The notes beneath the pieces are model-generated. The model did not search any database. It was not told the origin of the DNA and saw nothing but the letters and a program-made list of their open reading frames with translations. Made by a program: the position numbers and the translations under genes. Of a stretch of 46,589 nucleotides of DNA, positions 31,457-39,252 are shown piece by piece (position 1 is the stretch's first letter; the number at the start of each line of letters is the position of its first letter). Origin of the DNA: Balneolaceae bacterium (lineage in GTDB: Bacteria > Bacteroidota > Rhodothermia > Balneolales > Balneolaceae); assembly GCA_020832415.1 (NCBI GenBank), contig JAFIES010000094.1, forward strand, positions 1 through 46,589, in the 5' to 3' direction.

Positions 31457-33163
31457 ATGATCAAATCCCTCTACATCAAAGACTTTGCACTGATTGATGA
31501 ACTTGACGTTTCTTTTGAAGCCGGGCTGAATGTGCTTACCGGACAAACCGGTGCCGGGAAATCAATTATAATCGGGGCGTTGAACATGATTTTGGGCGAG
31601 CGTGCCGATACGGAAGTGATCAGGCAAGGGGCCGATAAAGCCATTGCTGAAGCAACAATACATGTTGGAGAGAATGAGTTTTTGGTTCAGCTGCTTGAAG
31701 AAAATGCAGTTGATTATTCACCCGAACTGATTCTCCGAAGGGAGATTCGCCAAAATGGCAGCCGTGCATTTATCAATGACACGCCGGTAAATATATCTGT
31801 ACTGAAGCAGGTAGGAGATCAGCTTGTGGATCTCCATGGACAGCACGATCACCAGATGCTGCTCAAAGATGAAAATCATTTGGGCGTTATTGATCAGTTC
31901 GATTCGGTAAAGCCATTTATTGAAGCGTATAAAAAAGAGTATAAAGTCATGGCTGATCTGCAAAAAGAGCGGCGTGATTTGAAACGCAGAGAGCGTGAAC
32001 TAAAAGAGAAAACAGAACTCTATCAATTTCAGGTGAAAGAGCTCGAGAGTGCTGAACTGGATGCTCATGAAGAAGAGGAGCTTATTGCAGAGATGAACCT
32101 GCTCGACAACGCTGAAGATCTGGATCGGAAAGCTGCGGCCATTTTTCAAATTGGAAGTGGCGATGATGTAAGCCTTATGGAGATGATTAATTCCATTAAA
32201 CTTCATCTGGAAGATATGTCTCGTATTGAGCCGGAATTTGAAACCTATTTACAAGAGATCAACACAGCGCGAATCAGTATTCAGGAAACCATACAATTTG
32301 CCGAGCGCTATCGAGACAGAATTGAATTTAACCCCGACAGGCTCGAAAAACTGAGGAGGCGTCAGTCTGAACTCAACAGGCTTCAGAAAAAATATCAGCG
32401 ATCTGTACCCGATCTCATCAGCTACTACAACGAAATAAGAGCTGAACTGAACATAGCTGAGAATTTTGATCTGGAAATAGAGCGTATCGACAAGAAAATT
32501 TCGGCCCAGGCAGAATCCCTCAGAAATAGTGCTGTGAATCTTCATAATAAGCGTGTTTCTACAGGTAAGCAGCTTTCTGCGGATATTGTGCAGGCACTTC
32601 AGAACCTGGGGATCATGAATGGACAATTTCGCGTGGATGTGGAGTGGCAAACTTCCGAAAAAGGCTGGTTTGAGTACGAAGGAAAATTAGTTGAGTGTAC
32701 TGAAAACGGTTGTGACGACGTGCGCTTTTTCATTTCAACAAACAGGGGTGAAGAGCCAAAACCGCTCGCAAAAATTGCATCGGGTGGTGAGGTGAGCCGT
32801 GTGATGCTCTCACTGAAGTCAATTCTTGCAAAAGAGCATCATCTGCCTATAATGATTTTTGATGAAATTGATACCGGAATCAGCGGTAATATTTCAGAAA
32901 AAGTTGGCCGCGAGATGAGAAAACTTTCAGAAGCCTGTCAGATCGTTGCAATCACCCATCAGCCACAAATTGCCAGTCAGGCTCATAAGCACTATCGGGT
33001 GGAGAAAATGGAAGAGAATGAGCGAACTACCACAAGGATTTTACCACTGACTGATGAGGAGCATATCCGTGAAGTTGCAAGCCTTATGAGTGGAGAACAG
33101 ATTACAGAATCAGCCTTGATGAGTGCCAGGGAGCTGGTTGAGCGCGGAGCGATGAGAAATTGA
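31457..33163 (+). CDS. recN: DNA repair protein RecN
   Basis: A 568-residue SMC-like ATPase acting early in double-strand break repair. Walker A GQTGAGKS (residues 29-36) follows the MIKSLYIKDFALIDELDVSFEAGLNVLTG opening, and the RecN marker DQLVDLHGQHDHQMLL is at about 120-135. A central coiled coil (about 155-380) is broken by a short hinge. The C-terminal lobe has the signature ASGGEVSRVMLSLK, Walker B PIMIFDEIDTGISG and the D-loop/switch ITHQPQIASQAHKHY. The length is typical. The gene stands alone downstream of the IS200-like element. Confidence 0.95.
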   Translation: MIKSLYIKDFALIDELDVSFEAGLNVLTGQTGAGKSIIIGALNMILGERADTEVIRQGADKAIAEATIHVGENEFLVQLLEENAVDYSPELILRREIRQNGSRAFINDTPVNISVLKQVGDQLVDLHGQHDHQMLLKDENHLGVIDQFDSVKPFIEAYKKEYKVMADLQKERRDLKRRERELKEKTELYQFQVKELESAELDAHEEEELIAEMNLLDNAEDLDRKAAAIFQIGSGDDVSLMEMINSIKLHLEDMSRIEPEFETYLQEINTARISIQETIQFAERYRDRIEFNPDRLEKLRRRQSELNRLQKKYQRSVPDLISYYNEIRAELNIAENFDLEIERIDKKISAQAESLRNSAVNLHNKRVSTGKQLSADIVQALQNLGIMNGQFRVDVEWQTSEKGWFEYEGKLVECTENGCDDVRFFISTNRGEEPKPLAKIASGGEVSRVMLSLKSILAKEHHLPIMIFDEIDTGISGNISEKVGREMRKLSEACQIVAITHQPQIASQAHKHYRVEKMEENERTTTRILPLTDEEHIREVASLMSGEQITESALMSARELVERGAMRN

Positions 33164-33190
33164 TATCATAAAAAAATGTAGTGCTAACCA

Positions 33191-33565
33191 ATGTCTAAAA
33201 CCCATTCACAAAAATTTGTTGATCTTGTAAATGAAGCTCTTTCAAGAGTTCCGGAAATTTCTTGTGATGAGGTGAACGAAGAGCTCAATCAAAAAAGCAC
33301 ATTTATTCTGATTGATACCCGCGAAGAGCATGAGTTTAAAAATGGACATCTACCCGGCGCCATTCATTTGAGCAAAGGTGTGATCGAGCGGGATATTGAG
33401 GAGCATATTTCTGATACGGATACCGAACTGATTCTCTATTGCGGTGGCGGTTATCGGTCGGTACTGGCCGGTGATAATCTGCAGAAAATGGGCTACAACA
33501 ATGTAAAGTCCATGGCAGGTGGCTGGCGAGAGTGGACGGAAAAAGAGTATAAGAGTGAATTGTAG
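33191..33565 (+). CDS. Single-domain rhodanese-like protein
   Basis: A 124-residue rhodanese domain, a sulfur-transfer or persulfide-carrying fold. It has the CH2A-type sequence LIDTREEHEFKNGHLPGAIHLSKGVIE and the active-site loop C84-GGGYR (YCGGGYRS), with the Cys in place. The loop of six residues fits a sulfurtransferase rather than a phosphatase. It lies 28 bp after recN on the same strand, likely in the same transcript. The physiological sulfur donor and acceptor are unknown. Confidence 0.92.
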   Translation: MSKTHSQKFVDLVNEALSRVPEISCDEVNEELNQKSTFILIDTREEHEFKNGHLPGAIHLSKGVIERDIEEHISDTDTELILYCGGGYRSVLAGDNLQKMGYNNVKSMAGGWREWTEKEYKSEL

Positions 33566-33628
33566 TTGAAGGAGTCCGATTTTTTTCTATTTTCCGAGTC
33601 ACGATTCAAAACCTGACCGGAAAAATCT

Positions 33629-34606
33629 ATGAATACCAACTCATCTGAAAACCCGCGCCGATCTTTTTTGAAAAAACTCTCAGCAGGTGTTGCTGCAGGC
33701 ACACTGATTCCGCTTTCAGTTTTAGCAGAGAGAAATAAGAAATCTGGCATAGTACGAGCATCAAATCGAAGTCCGTTTCATGTAAAACTTGGCATTTCCA
33801 GTTATTCGTATTGGCATTTTAGTCCTGAGCGAACTCCAATCCGCCACGTTATCGAGGAGGCATCCCGACTTGGTGTTTATGGTGTGGATATTTTACACCG
33901 GCAGATGGAGAGTGAAGATCCTGAATATATCAAAGCACTAAAAAAGCATGCATTGATTCACGGCGTTCACCTGAATTGTCTGTCAACACATCAGGATTTT
34001 GTGAATCCGGACCCCGAAGAACGCCAAAAAAGTATTGACGATACAAAACGTTTTATCCGCCTTGCGCGTGATCTGGGTGTGCCTTGTATCAGAATTAGTG
34101 CCGGTCGGTGGAATACATCCGGTTCATTTGCAGAGCTGATGGATAATCGCGGTATTGAGCCTCCCATTGATGGTTATACTGAAGATGATGGCATGCGCTG
34201 GGCAATCGATTCGATCAACGAAATTATGCCGGTTGCAGAAGAGAATGGTGTGATGCTTGGCCTTGAAAACCACTGGGGTATGACCCGGACCGCAGAAGGA
34301 TTACTGCACATAATGCGAACCATCGATTCCCCCTGGCTGCGTGTATTGATGGATACCGGAAATTTTCTTGATGACATGTATGAGCAACTTGAAGCCATTG
34401 CGCCATATACCGTTTTTGTTCAGGCCAAAACATATTACGGTGGCGGGCGCTTTTACACACTGGATCTTGATTACAACCGCATCGCAAACATTCTGCATGA
34501 TGTGGGTTACAAAGGATACATATCTATTGAGTTTGAAGGGCATGCGCCATCAGATGAAGCGGTGGCCGAAAGTATCGGTTTACTGCGAGATGCATTTTCA
34601 ACATAA
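33629..34606 (+). CDS. Exported sugar isomerase/epimerase-like TIM-barrel protein
   Basis: A 325-residue xylose-isomerase-like TIM barrel with a twin-arginine signal (RRSFLKKLSAGVAAGTLIPLSVLA). Metal ligands typical of the fold can be picked out: Glu in MLGLENHWG, Asp in RVLMDTGNF, the QAKTYY strand, and Glu in YISIEFEGHAP. It is followed 17 bp later by a DUF1080 protein. Proteins of this type act on oxidised sugars in 3-keto-glycoside degradation; the exact reaction (isomerase, epimerase or lyase) cannot be read from sequence. The co-location is the main support for that role. Confidence 0.85.
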   Translation: MNTNSSENPRRSFLKKLSAGVAAGTLIPLSVLAERNKKSGIVRASNRSPFHVKLGISSYSYWHFSPERTPIRHVIEEASRLGVYGVDILHRQMESEDPEYIKALKKHALIHGVHLNCLSTHQDFVNPDPEERQKSIDDTKRFIRLARDLGVPCIRISAGRWNTSGSFAELMDNRGIEPPIDGYTEDDGMRWAIDSINEIMPVAEENGVMLGLENHWGMTRTAEGLLHIMRTIDSPWLRVLMDTGNFLDDMYEQLEAIAPYTVFVQAKTYYGGGRFYTLDLDYNRIANILHDVGYKGYISIEFEGHAPSDEAVAESIGLLRDAFST

Positions 34607-34622
34607 CAAAAATGATAGTTGA

Positions 34623-35384
34623 ATGAATAGAAGAGAATTTGCGAAGAAAGCACTTTTTGCCTCCACTGCAACAGCTTTACCTGCAGGAATGGACTTTTTA
34701 TCCAACAGAGGAAATGACAGGCCGGCTGAGGGAACTCAACCCGGTTTTGAAAAGCTTTTTAATGGTAGAGATCTCACCAACTTTGTGGATGTTAATACAT
34801 CGGAAGAAACATGGTATGTGGAAGATGGATTGCTGAAGTGTACAGGCTGGCCGATTGGGGTGATGAGAACGGAGAAACAGTATCAGAACTTTATTTTAGA
34901 TGTGGAGTGGCGCTTTATGGAAGAGGGCGGAAATTCCGGAATGTTTATTCTCGCAAACCCGGATCCGCACGAAGATAATCCGTTTCCGCAGGGCGTGGAA
35001 GTGCAAATGCTGGATCCTGCATGGGCCGAAATCAACGACAGACCGATTGAATATGTACATGGGCATCTTTTCCCGGTGATGGGGCTTGAAGGAACTGTGC
35101 CGGATAATCCTTCTGAAGTAGTGCGCGGGCGCAGTTACGCATTGGAGAATAGAATGAATCGCGCTTTTGAGTGGAACAGATACATTGTGGTTTGTGTGGA
35201 CGGAGTGATTAAACTTTCTGTGAATGGAAAATTTGTGAATGGCATCACATCAACCAAGAGAAAAAAAGGGTACATTTGCCCCGAAGCTGAGGGAGCCGAA
35301 ATTCATTTCAGAAAAATTGATATTCTGGAACTGCCGGATGGAGTGATTCATCCCGATCACATCGCTCCATTAGCCGGTGGATAA
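34623..35384 (+). CDS. Tat-exported DUF1080 protein (3-keto-glycoside hydrolase-like)
   Basis: A 253-residue protein with a Tat-like start (NRREFAKKALFASTATALPAG) and one DUF1080 domain (about 40-250). Family features: GFEKLFNGRDLTNFVDVN, WYVEDGLLKCTGWPIGVMRTEKQYQNFILDVEWRFMEEGGNSGMFIL, EVQMLD and EWNRYIVVCVDGVIKLSVNGK. It is the second DUF1080 protein in the window; the other (8201-8989) is a lipoprotein. Unlike that one it has no lipobox, so it should be soluble in the periplasm. Probable substrate: 3-keto sugars, as for family members; the specificity is not known. Confidence 0.88.
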   Translation: MNRREFAKKALFASTATALPAGMDFLSNRGNDRPAEGTQPGFEKLFNGRDLTNFVDVNTSEETWYVEDGLLKCTGWPIGVMRTEKQYQNFILDVEWRFMEEGGNSGMFILANPDPHEDNPFPQGVEVQMLDPAWAEINDRPIEYVHGHLFPVMGLEGTVPDNPSEVVRGRSYALENRMNRAFEWNRYIVVCVDGVIKLSVNGKFVNGITSTKRKKGYICPEAEGAEIHFRKIDILELPDGVIHPDHIAPLAGG

Positions 35385-35402
35385 AATTTTCGAGAGCACT
35401 TC

Positions 35403-35984
35403 ATGATTAAAACAATCAAGTATGTATGTATCTTTCTGATTCTTTTCTTTTCAGCTAAAGTTTATGCACAAGAAAAAATTCTGATTGTATATCACTCAGA
35501 AACAGGTCACACGGAGCAGATGGCAAATGCGGTAGCAGAAGGTGCCTCCGGAGTTGATGGGGTAGTAGTGATATTAAAAAGTGTTGACAAAGTTGACAGC
35601 TCCGATTTAATGGATGCTACTGCCATCATTGTTGGGAGCCCTGTTCACAACGCAAATGTTTCACCTGAAATCTCTGCATTTATAGCGTCGTGGCCATTTG
35701 AAGGTGAGCCTTTAAAAGATAAAATCGGTGCAGCTTTTGTAACAGCAGGAGGGATCTCGGCCGGAGAAGAGATTGTTCAGATGAACATTCTGCAAAGCAT
35801 GCTGGTATTCGGGATGATTGTAGTGGGCGGTCCGGATTGGACACAGCCGTTCGGGGCATCAGCCATTACGGGAGAAAAACCATTTCAGCTGAATGGAGTA
35901 AATGAAGTGGATTCCCGATTTTTGGAAAAGGGAAGGGCATTAGGAGAACGTGTGGCCAGAATCAGTAAAAAGATTCAGGGTTGA
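35403..35984 (+). CDS. Exported flavodoxin-fold protein (WrbA/flavodoxin-like)
   Basis: A 193-residue FMN-binding fold (LIVYHSETGHTEQMANAVAEGAS; phosphate loop HSETGHTEQ; IIVGSPVHNANVSPEISAFIASW; VTAGGISAGEEIVQMNILQSMLVFGMIVVGG, similar to WrbA). It carries a clear Sec signal peptide before the fold (MIKTIKYVCIFLILFFSAKVYAQ). Flavodoxins are usually cytosolic, so export is unusual. It follows the DUF1080 gene by 18 bp and is probably co-transcribed with the sugar cluster. It may pass electrons or reduce quinones in the periplasm; no partner is visible. Confidence 0.8.
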   Translation: MIKTIKYVCIFLILFFSAKVYAQEKILIVYHSETGHTEQMANAVAEGASGVDGVVVILKSVDKVDSSDLMDATAIIVGSPVHNANVSPEISAFIASWPFEGEPLKDKIGAAFVTAGGISAGEEIVQMNILQSMLVFGMIVVGGPDWTQPFGASAITGEKPFQLNGVNEVDSRFLEKGRALGERVARISKKIQG

Positions 35985-35996
35985 TAAAACTCAAAA

Positions 35997-36023
35997 CCTG
36001 TCAGTACCTATTGGCCTGACAGG
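35997..36023 (+). repeat. REP-like palindrome (CCTGTCAG type)
   Basis: CCTGTCAG (35997-36004) pairs with CTGACAGG (36016-36023) around an 11-nt loop, 13 bp after the flavodoxin stop. There is no T-run. Such short palindromes are commonly interspersed in relatives and may stabilise the upstream mRNA end. Confidence 0.6.
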
Positions 36024-36082
36024 GTTGAGGTTTATTAGAATTTTGGCCAGTGTTCACTGTGATCCAATATTATTGACGCTGA

Positions 36083-36104
36083 CGTCCCGACTGCTGTCGG
36101 GACG
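36083..36104 (+). repeat. REP-like palindrome (TCCCGAC/GTCGGGA type)
   Basis: A 9-bp perfect stem, CGTCCCGAC (36083-36091) with GTCGGGACG (36096-36104), and a 4-nt loop. No T-run follows. It is far more GC-rich than its surroundings, which supports a repetitive-element origin. Confidence 0.65.
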
Positions 36105-36170
36105 GAAAAGCACCGGGTATGCTGTCAGGTCATAATAAAACGAACAGTTATGGCTTGGCACAACATTTAG

Positions 36171-38051
36171 CTAATTACCCATTAATTTTTCGTAGTCTTC
36201 TACGGTTCCGTTATCGAGGCAGCATTCTATGATTTGCTTGCCAAGGTCGTCAAGTTCAGGAGAGTCGAATTCGCCTAACATTCTGTGGAAGAATTCAAGC
36301 AGAATTTCGGCACCGGCATCATAGCCCTCTTCCTGTACTTCTCTTTGCAGCTCTACCTGCAGCATCCATGGTGGAATGGTCTTGCCTTCGAAAGTCATGT
36401 ATTTCAGGGCGTATCCCAGTACGTTACACCTGGCAGGGGTAATTTGATGATCCGAAAACGTGGCATTTCCTTTTCTTGCCAGATATTCACGAGTGATCCA
36501 CTGCGACATAAAGCCCACTTTCCAGGCTCCAATATTCTGATTAGGAGTTAAAATATATTGCACTTTAGGAGTTTCCTTTATTTGCCTTAGCAACAGATTG
36601 GCTTGTTTAACTTTTTTCCCTGTAGCAAATGGCCAGTAACTGCCCACACCCTCACTGCTAATTCCCTCGGTTTGAATGATGCTTGGGTTGGCATGGCCCC
36701 GAGGTGCCACGAGTCGCCACAACCAGGCCAGTGCCGGAGGAAGTACATGCATAATGCCCACAATTCCGTAATTAGGCTCTTCTTGTGTGCAGGGCGGAGT
36801 ACGCATACCAATACTTCGAATGTCGATATGTACGGGATCCTTCACAATATTAGGAACAATCTCTCTGGGTAATATCACCCTTGGGTTGGGACAAGGTTTA
36901 CCGGGCTCATCATACGTGTGGTCCCAAATCATAGCCCTTCCTCCCGGCACAGACTGGATATTCAGGAATAGCAGCGGTTTTGGAGGTACAGCCGTCATTT
37001 TTTCCAAGCTCGGATCTGTACCATACTCTGTGATGTGATCTACCCGTACAAACCATCCATCCTCGGCATCTTCCAGCCATAACTTTTGATCATTACGCTG
37101 TAATGAGGGGTGGCAAAGTGCCATGTCATCAGCTACAGGTAGTAAATCGCATGTCTGAGCCAAATCCAGATACCGCTTGTCATCTTTGAATAAATTATCT
37201 CCCATCAGCAGACGTCCGTCTGGTAAACGGTGAGGTTGTTGCAACATCTCACTTTTACCACCACCGCTGGCACCCTCGTGCATAAAGGTTACAACATTGT
37301 CGTATGGAGTTTTAACCTGTACGGCTGAGCAGTGGGCGGTAACCCATCCTTCTTCTTCACCCTGGCCAATCAGCATTCCATAAACACCTTTCTTGGCACT
37401 TGGACCGGGATAGAGATTGTAGCTGAACATTTCATAATTATCCGGCTGACGGTTGTGTATAACAACCTGCTTGCCTTCAAAATGTGTATGCCTGAACGGT
37501 GGGGCAGTGTACATAAACGCAGTGGGCTTAAAATCTTCATCAAGCTCATCGGGATTAATGATACCCTGCAAAAGCGCCAGGCCTAAGCCAAAAAATCCTG
37601 CATTTGCCGGAATAATAGCAACTGTTTTATATCCCATGCCGATTTTACCGGCATTAAAGAAAAACAGAGCTAAATCCTGTGTTTTCATCCAGTCAAACGT
37701 CTCTTGACGCAGCTCATTAAATGTATCACCAAACCGGCTTTTGTACGTAGTTTTATCGGTAGGAAAATCATCGGCAATAACCATACAGTTAGGGTCTCTG
37801 CGACGCATATAAGCTTCTGTATAATTAGCAGCAATTCCGTTCTTAACCCTGTGAACGATAGCCTCTTTTTTACTTTCGCCACCGGGAAGGTCATAAGTTA
37901 CATCGAAGGACAGTTTGTCTTCACCGCCAACGGAAAGGTTTACAAGATCATCAACGTTTTTGGCAACAGAAACACTGGGAGCCTCATCTATTAACTCTTG
38001 GAGTGCAGGAGGTAGTTTAAAATTAAATGTAGGTTTTGCTGATGCTGTCAT
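36171..38051 (-). CDS. DUF4914 family protein (phosphoenolpyruvate carboxykinase-like)
   Basis: A 626-residue protein of a family with a PEPCK-like nucleotide-binding core. A P-loop is visible as HEGASGGGKSEML (Gly260 to Ser267), followed by regions rich in conserved Asp, His and Arg (RHTHFEGKQVVIHN; EYGTDPSLEKM; SVPGGRAMIWDHTYDEPG). Family members are large single-domain cytosolic enzymes of unknown reaction; PEPCK-type kinases bind ATP or GTP through this kind of loop (kinase-1a motif), so a phosphotransferase or carboxykinase-like role is likely. No signal peptide or membrane segment is present. The gene stands alone, with a candidate promoter upstream at 38150-38179. Confidence 0.8.
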   Translation of the reverse strand: MTASAKPTFNFKLPPALQELIDEAPSVSVAKNVDDLVNLSVGGEDKLSFDVTYDLPGGESKKEAIVHRVKNGIAANYTEAYMRRRDPNCMVIADDFPTDKTTYKSRFGDTFNELRQETFDWMKTQDLALFFFNAGKIGMGYKTVAIIPANAGFFGLGLALLQGIINPDELDEDFKPTAFMYTAPPFRHTHFEGKQVVIHNRQPDNYEMFSYNLYPGPSAKKGVYGMLIGQGEEEGWVTAHCSAVQVKTPYDNVVTFMHEGASGGGKSEMLQQPHRLPDGRLLMGDNLFKDDKRYLDLAQTCDLLPVADDMALCHPSLQRNDQKLWLEDAEDGWFVRVDHITEYGTDPSLEKMTAVPPKPLLFLNIQSVPGGRAMIWDHTYDEPGKPCPNPRVILPREIVPNIVKDPVHIDIRSIGMRTPPCTQEEPNYGIVGIMHVLPPALAWLWRLVAPRGHANPSIIQTEGISSEGVGSYWPFATGKKVKQANLLLRQIKETPKVQYILTPNQNIGAWKVGFMSQWITREYLARKGNATFSDHQITPARCNVLGYALKYMTFEGKTIPPWMLQVELQREVQEEGYDAGAEILLEFFHRMLGEFDSPELDDLGKQIIECCLDNGTVEDYEKLMGN

Positions 38052-38149
38052 AGCAGTATTATTTAGTTTAGGATAACTTCATCCATTAATTTAACAGGTT
38101 TGTGATTAAACGTAAAGTTATGTTTTTAATAAATTATTGAAATCGCTTC

Positions 38150-38179
38150 CAAAATTAGATGTAGAATCTCACATATCAA
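38150..38179 (-). promoter_or_regulatory. Candidate Bacteroidota-type promoter of the DUF4914 gene
   Basis: On the minus strand, TTG (38179-38177), a 19-nt spacer, then TAATTTTG (38157-38150), matching TAnnTTTG. The start codon is about 92 nt beyond the expected start site. Confidence 0.45.
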
Positions 38180-38269
38180 TCTGTCGAAAAACCGTTTTGA
38201 TTGGATTGGCTAAATAACTGGATTGATGACTCAGGTTTAAGCAGTATTGAACTGCTTTGGAGTAGAAAG

Positions 38270-39001
38270 TTAATTTGAATAGTTTATTTCAAATCGGGAA
38301 AGTTCAGGGATGGTTAGCTCTGCTGTATTTACACTTTTCATATCGATCTGAACAGCGTCATCTTCGTTAGTTAATATCCATGTTCCGGAGCTTTCGGGTG
38401 TTTCAATTTCCCAACTTAGTAAAATTTCTGTTCTTGAACCCTGTTTAATACTCAGATTCCAGACCGGAGATGTCGCAAGTGGATTTCTATAATCAAACAT
38501 CAACCTTCTATCCACTCCTTCGAACCAGGCAAATAGAACTCCATCGGGCGGTGGCGGAGGAGCTTCAAGATCGATGAAGGTATCAAAGCCATCGGTTGCA
38601 CCTGTAACCTGACCAAATTGAAGCTCCGAGATGAACTGACCATCAGATACCGTGAGTTTCACCCGATTGTTATTATCTGAAAGCGTAAAATTTGCATTCA
38701 CTTGTGTGTTTTTCGTGAGTGTAATTTGCAGGGGATTTTCTGTTGATTCCACATCGCCCGACCAGTGTGAAAAGCTCCAGTTTTCATTGGGTAGTGCGAG
38801 TAATTCAACATTACCAGTCCCTGTTTTTACTACGGTTCCGCCGGTTGTGGGTAATGCTGATGTTACAATTAAGAACGCACCTTCACTCTCTTCAAAAATA
38901 TTGCAGGCATTTAGTAAAGAAAGCACATAACATGTAATCACCAGAGAGAACATCATTCTCAATGTATTTACGGTAAATCGGTTTTGGGATAAAATCTTCA
39001 T
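38270..39001 (-). CDS. Lipoprotein with an InlB B-repeat-like domain
   Basis: A 243-residue lipoprotein (signal ending YVLSLLNAC, Cys33). Residues ~43-105 match the divergent InlB B-repeat type: ALPTTGGTVVKTGTGNVELLALPNENWSFSHWSGDVESTENPLQITLTKNTQVNANF, where W-x-F-x-x-W-x-G-D is the signature. The remainder is a beta-rich domain I do not recognise (DNNNRVKLTVSDGQFISELQFGQVTGATDGFD). It starts only 2 bp after the stop of the giant surface protein, so translation is very likely coupled, and it is a candidate partner or anchor for it. Confidence 0.8.
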   Translation of the reverse strand: MKILSQNRFTVNTLRMMFSLVITCYVLSLLNACNIFEESEGAFLIVTSALPTTGGTVVKTGTGNVELLALPNENWSFSHWSGDVESTENPLQITLTKNTQVNANFTLSDNNNRVKLTVSDGQFISELQFGQVTGATDGFDTFIDLEAPPPPPDGVLFAWFEGVDRRLMFDYRNPLATSPVWNLSIKQGSRTEILLSWEIETPESSGTWILTNEDDAVQIDMKSVNTAELTIPELSRFEINYSN

Positions 39002-39003
39002 AA

Positions 39004-39252
39004 CTATTTGATCAGTGTAATTTTCCGGATTTGTGAGTCACCACCGGCCATAAAGCGTACAATGTACATGCCTGTTGAGAGGTGCGTGGCATCAAAGTTT
39101 ACCTTATACTCCCCGGAAGTTTGGATTTCGTTGGTTAGTACCTGAACCCGGCGGCCAATAGAGTCAAACACTTCAATTCGCACAAGCCCATGGTCGCGAA
39201 GCTGGTAGTTGATGGTGGTAGCCGGGTTGAACGGATTTGGATAATTTGGCAA
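39004..39252 (-). other. T9SS type A C-terminal sorting domain
   Basis: Last 82 residues of the giant protein. They contain the N-Y-P-N-P-F-N-P motif, the middle block V-R-I-E-V-F-D-S-I-G-R-R-V and the terminal block G-M-Y-I-V-R-F, the three landmarks of the domain. It directs the protein to the type IX secretion channel, and the family is cleaved after transport. Confidence 0.93.
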
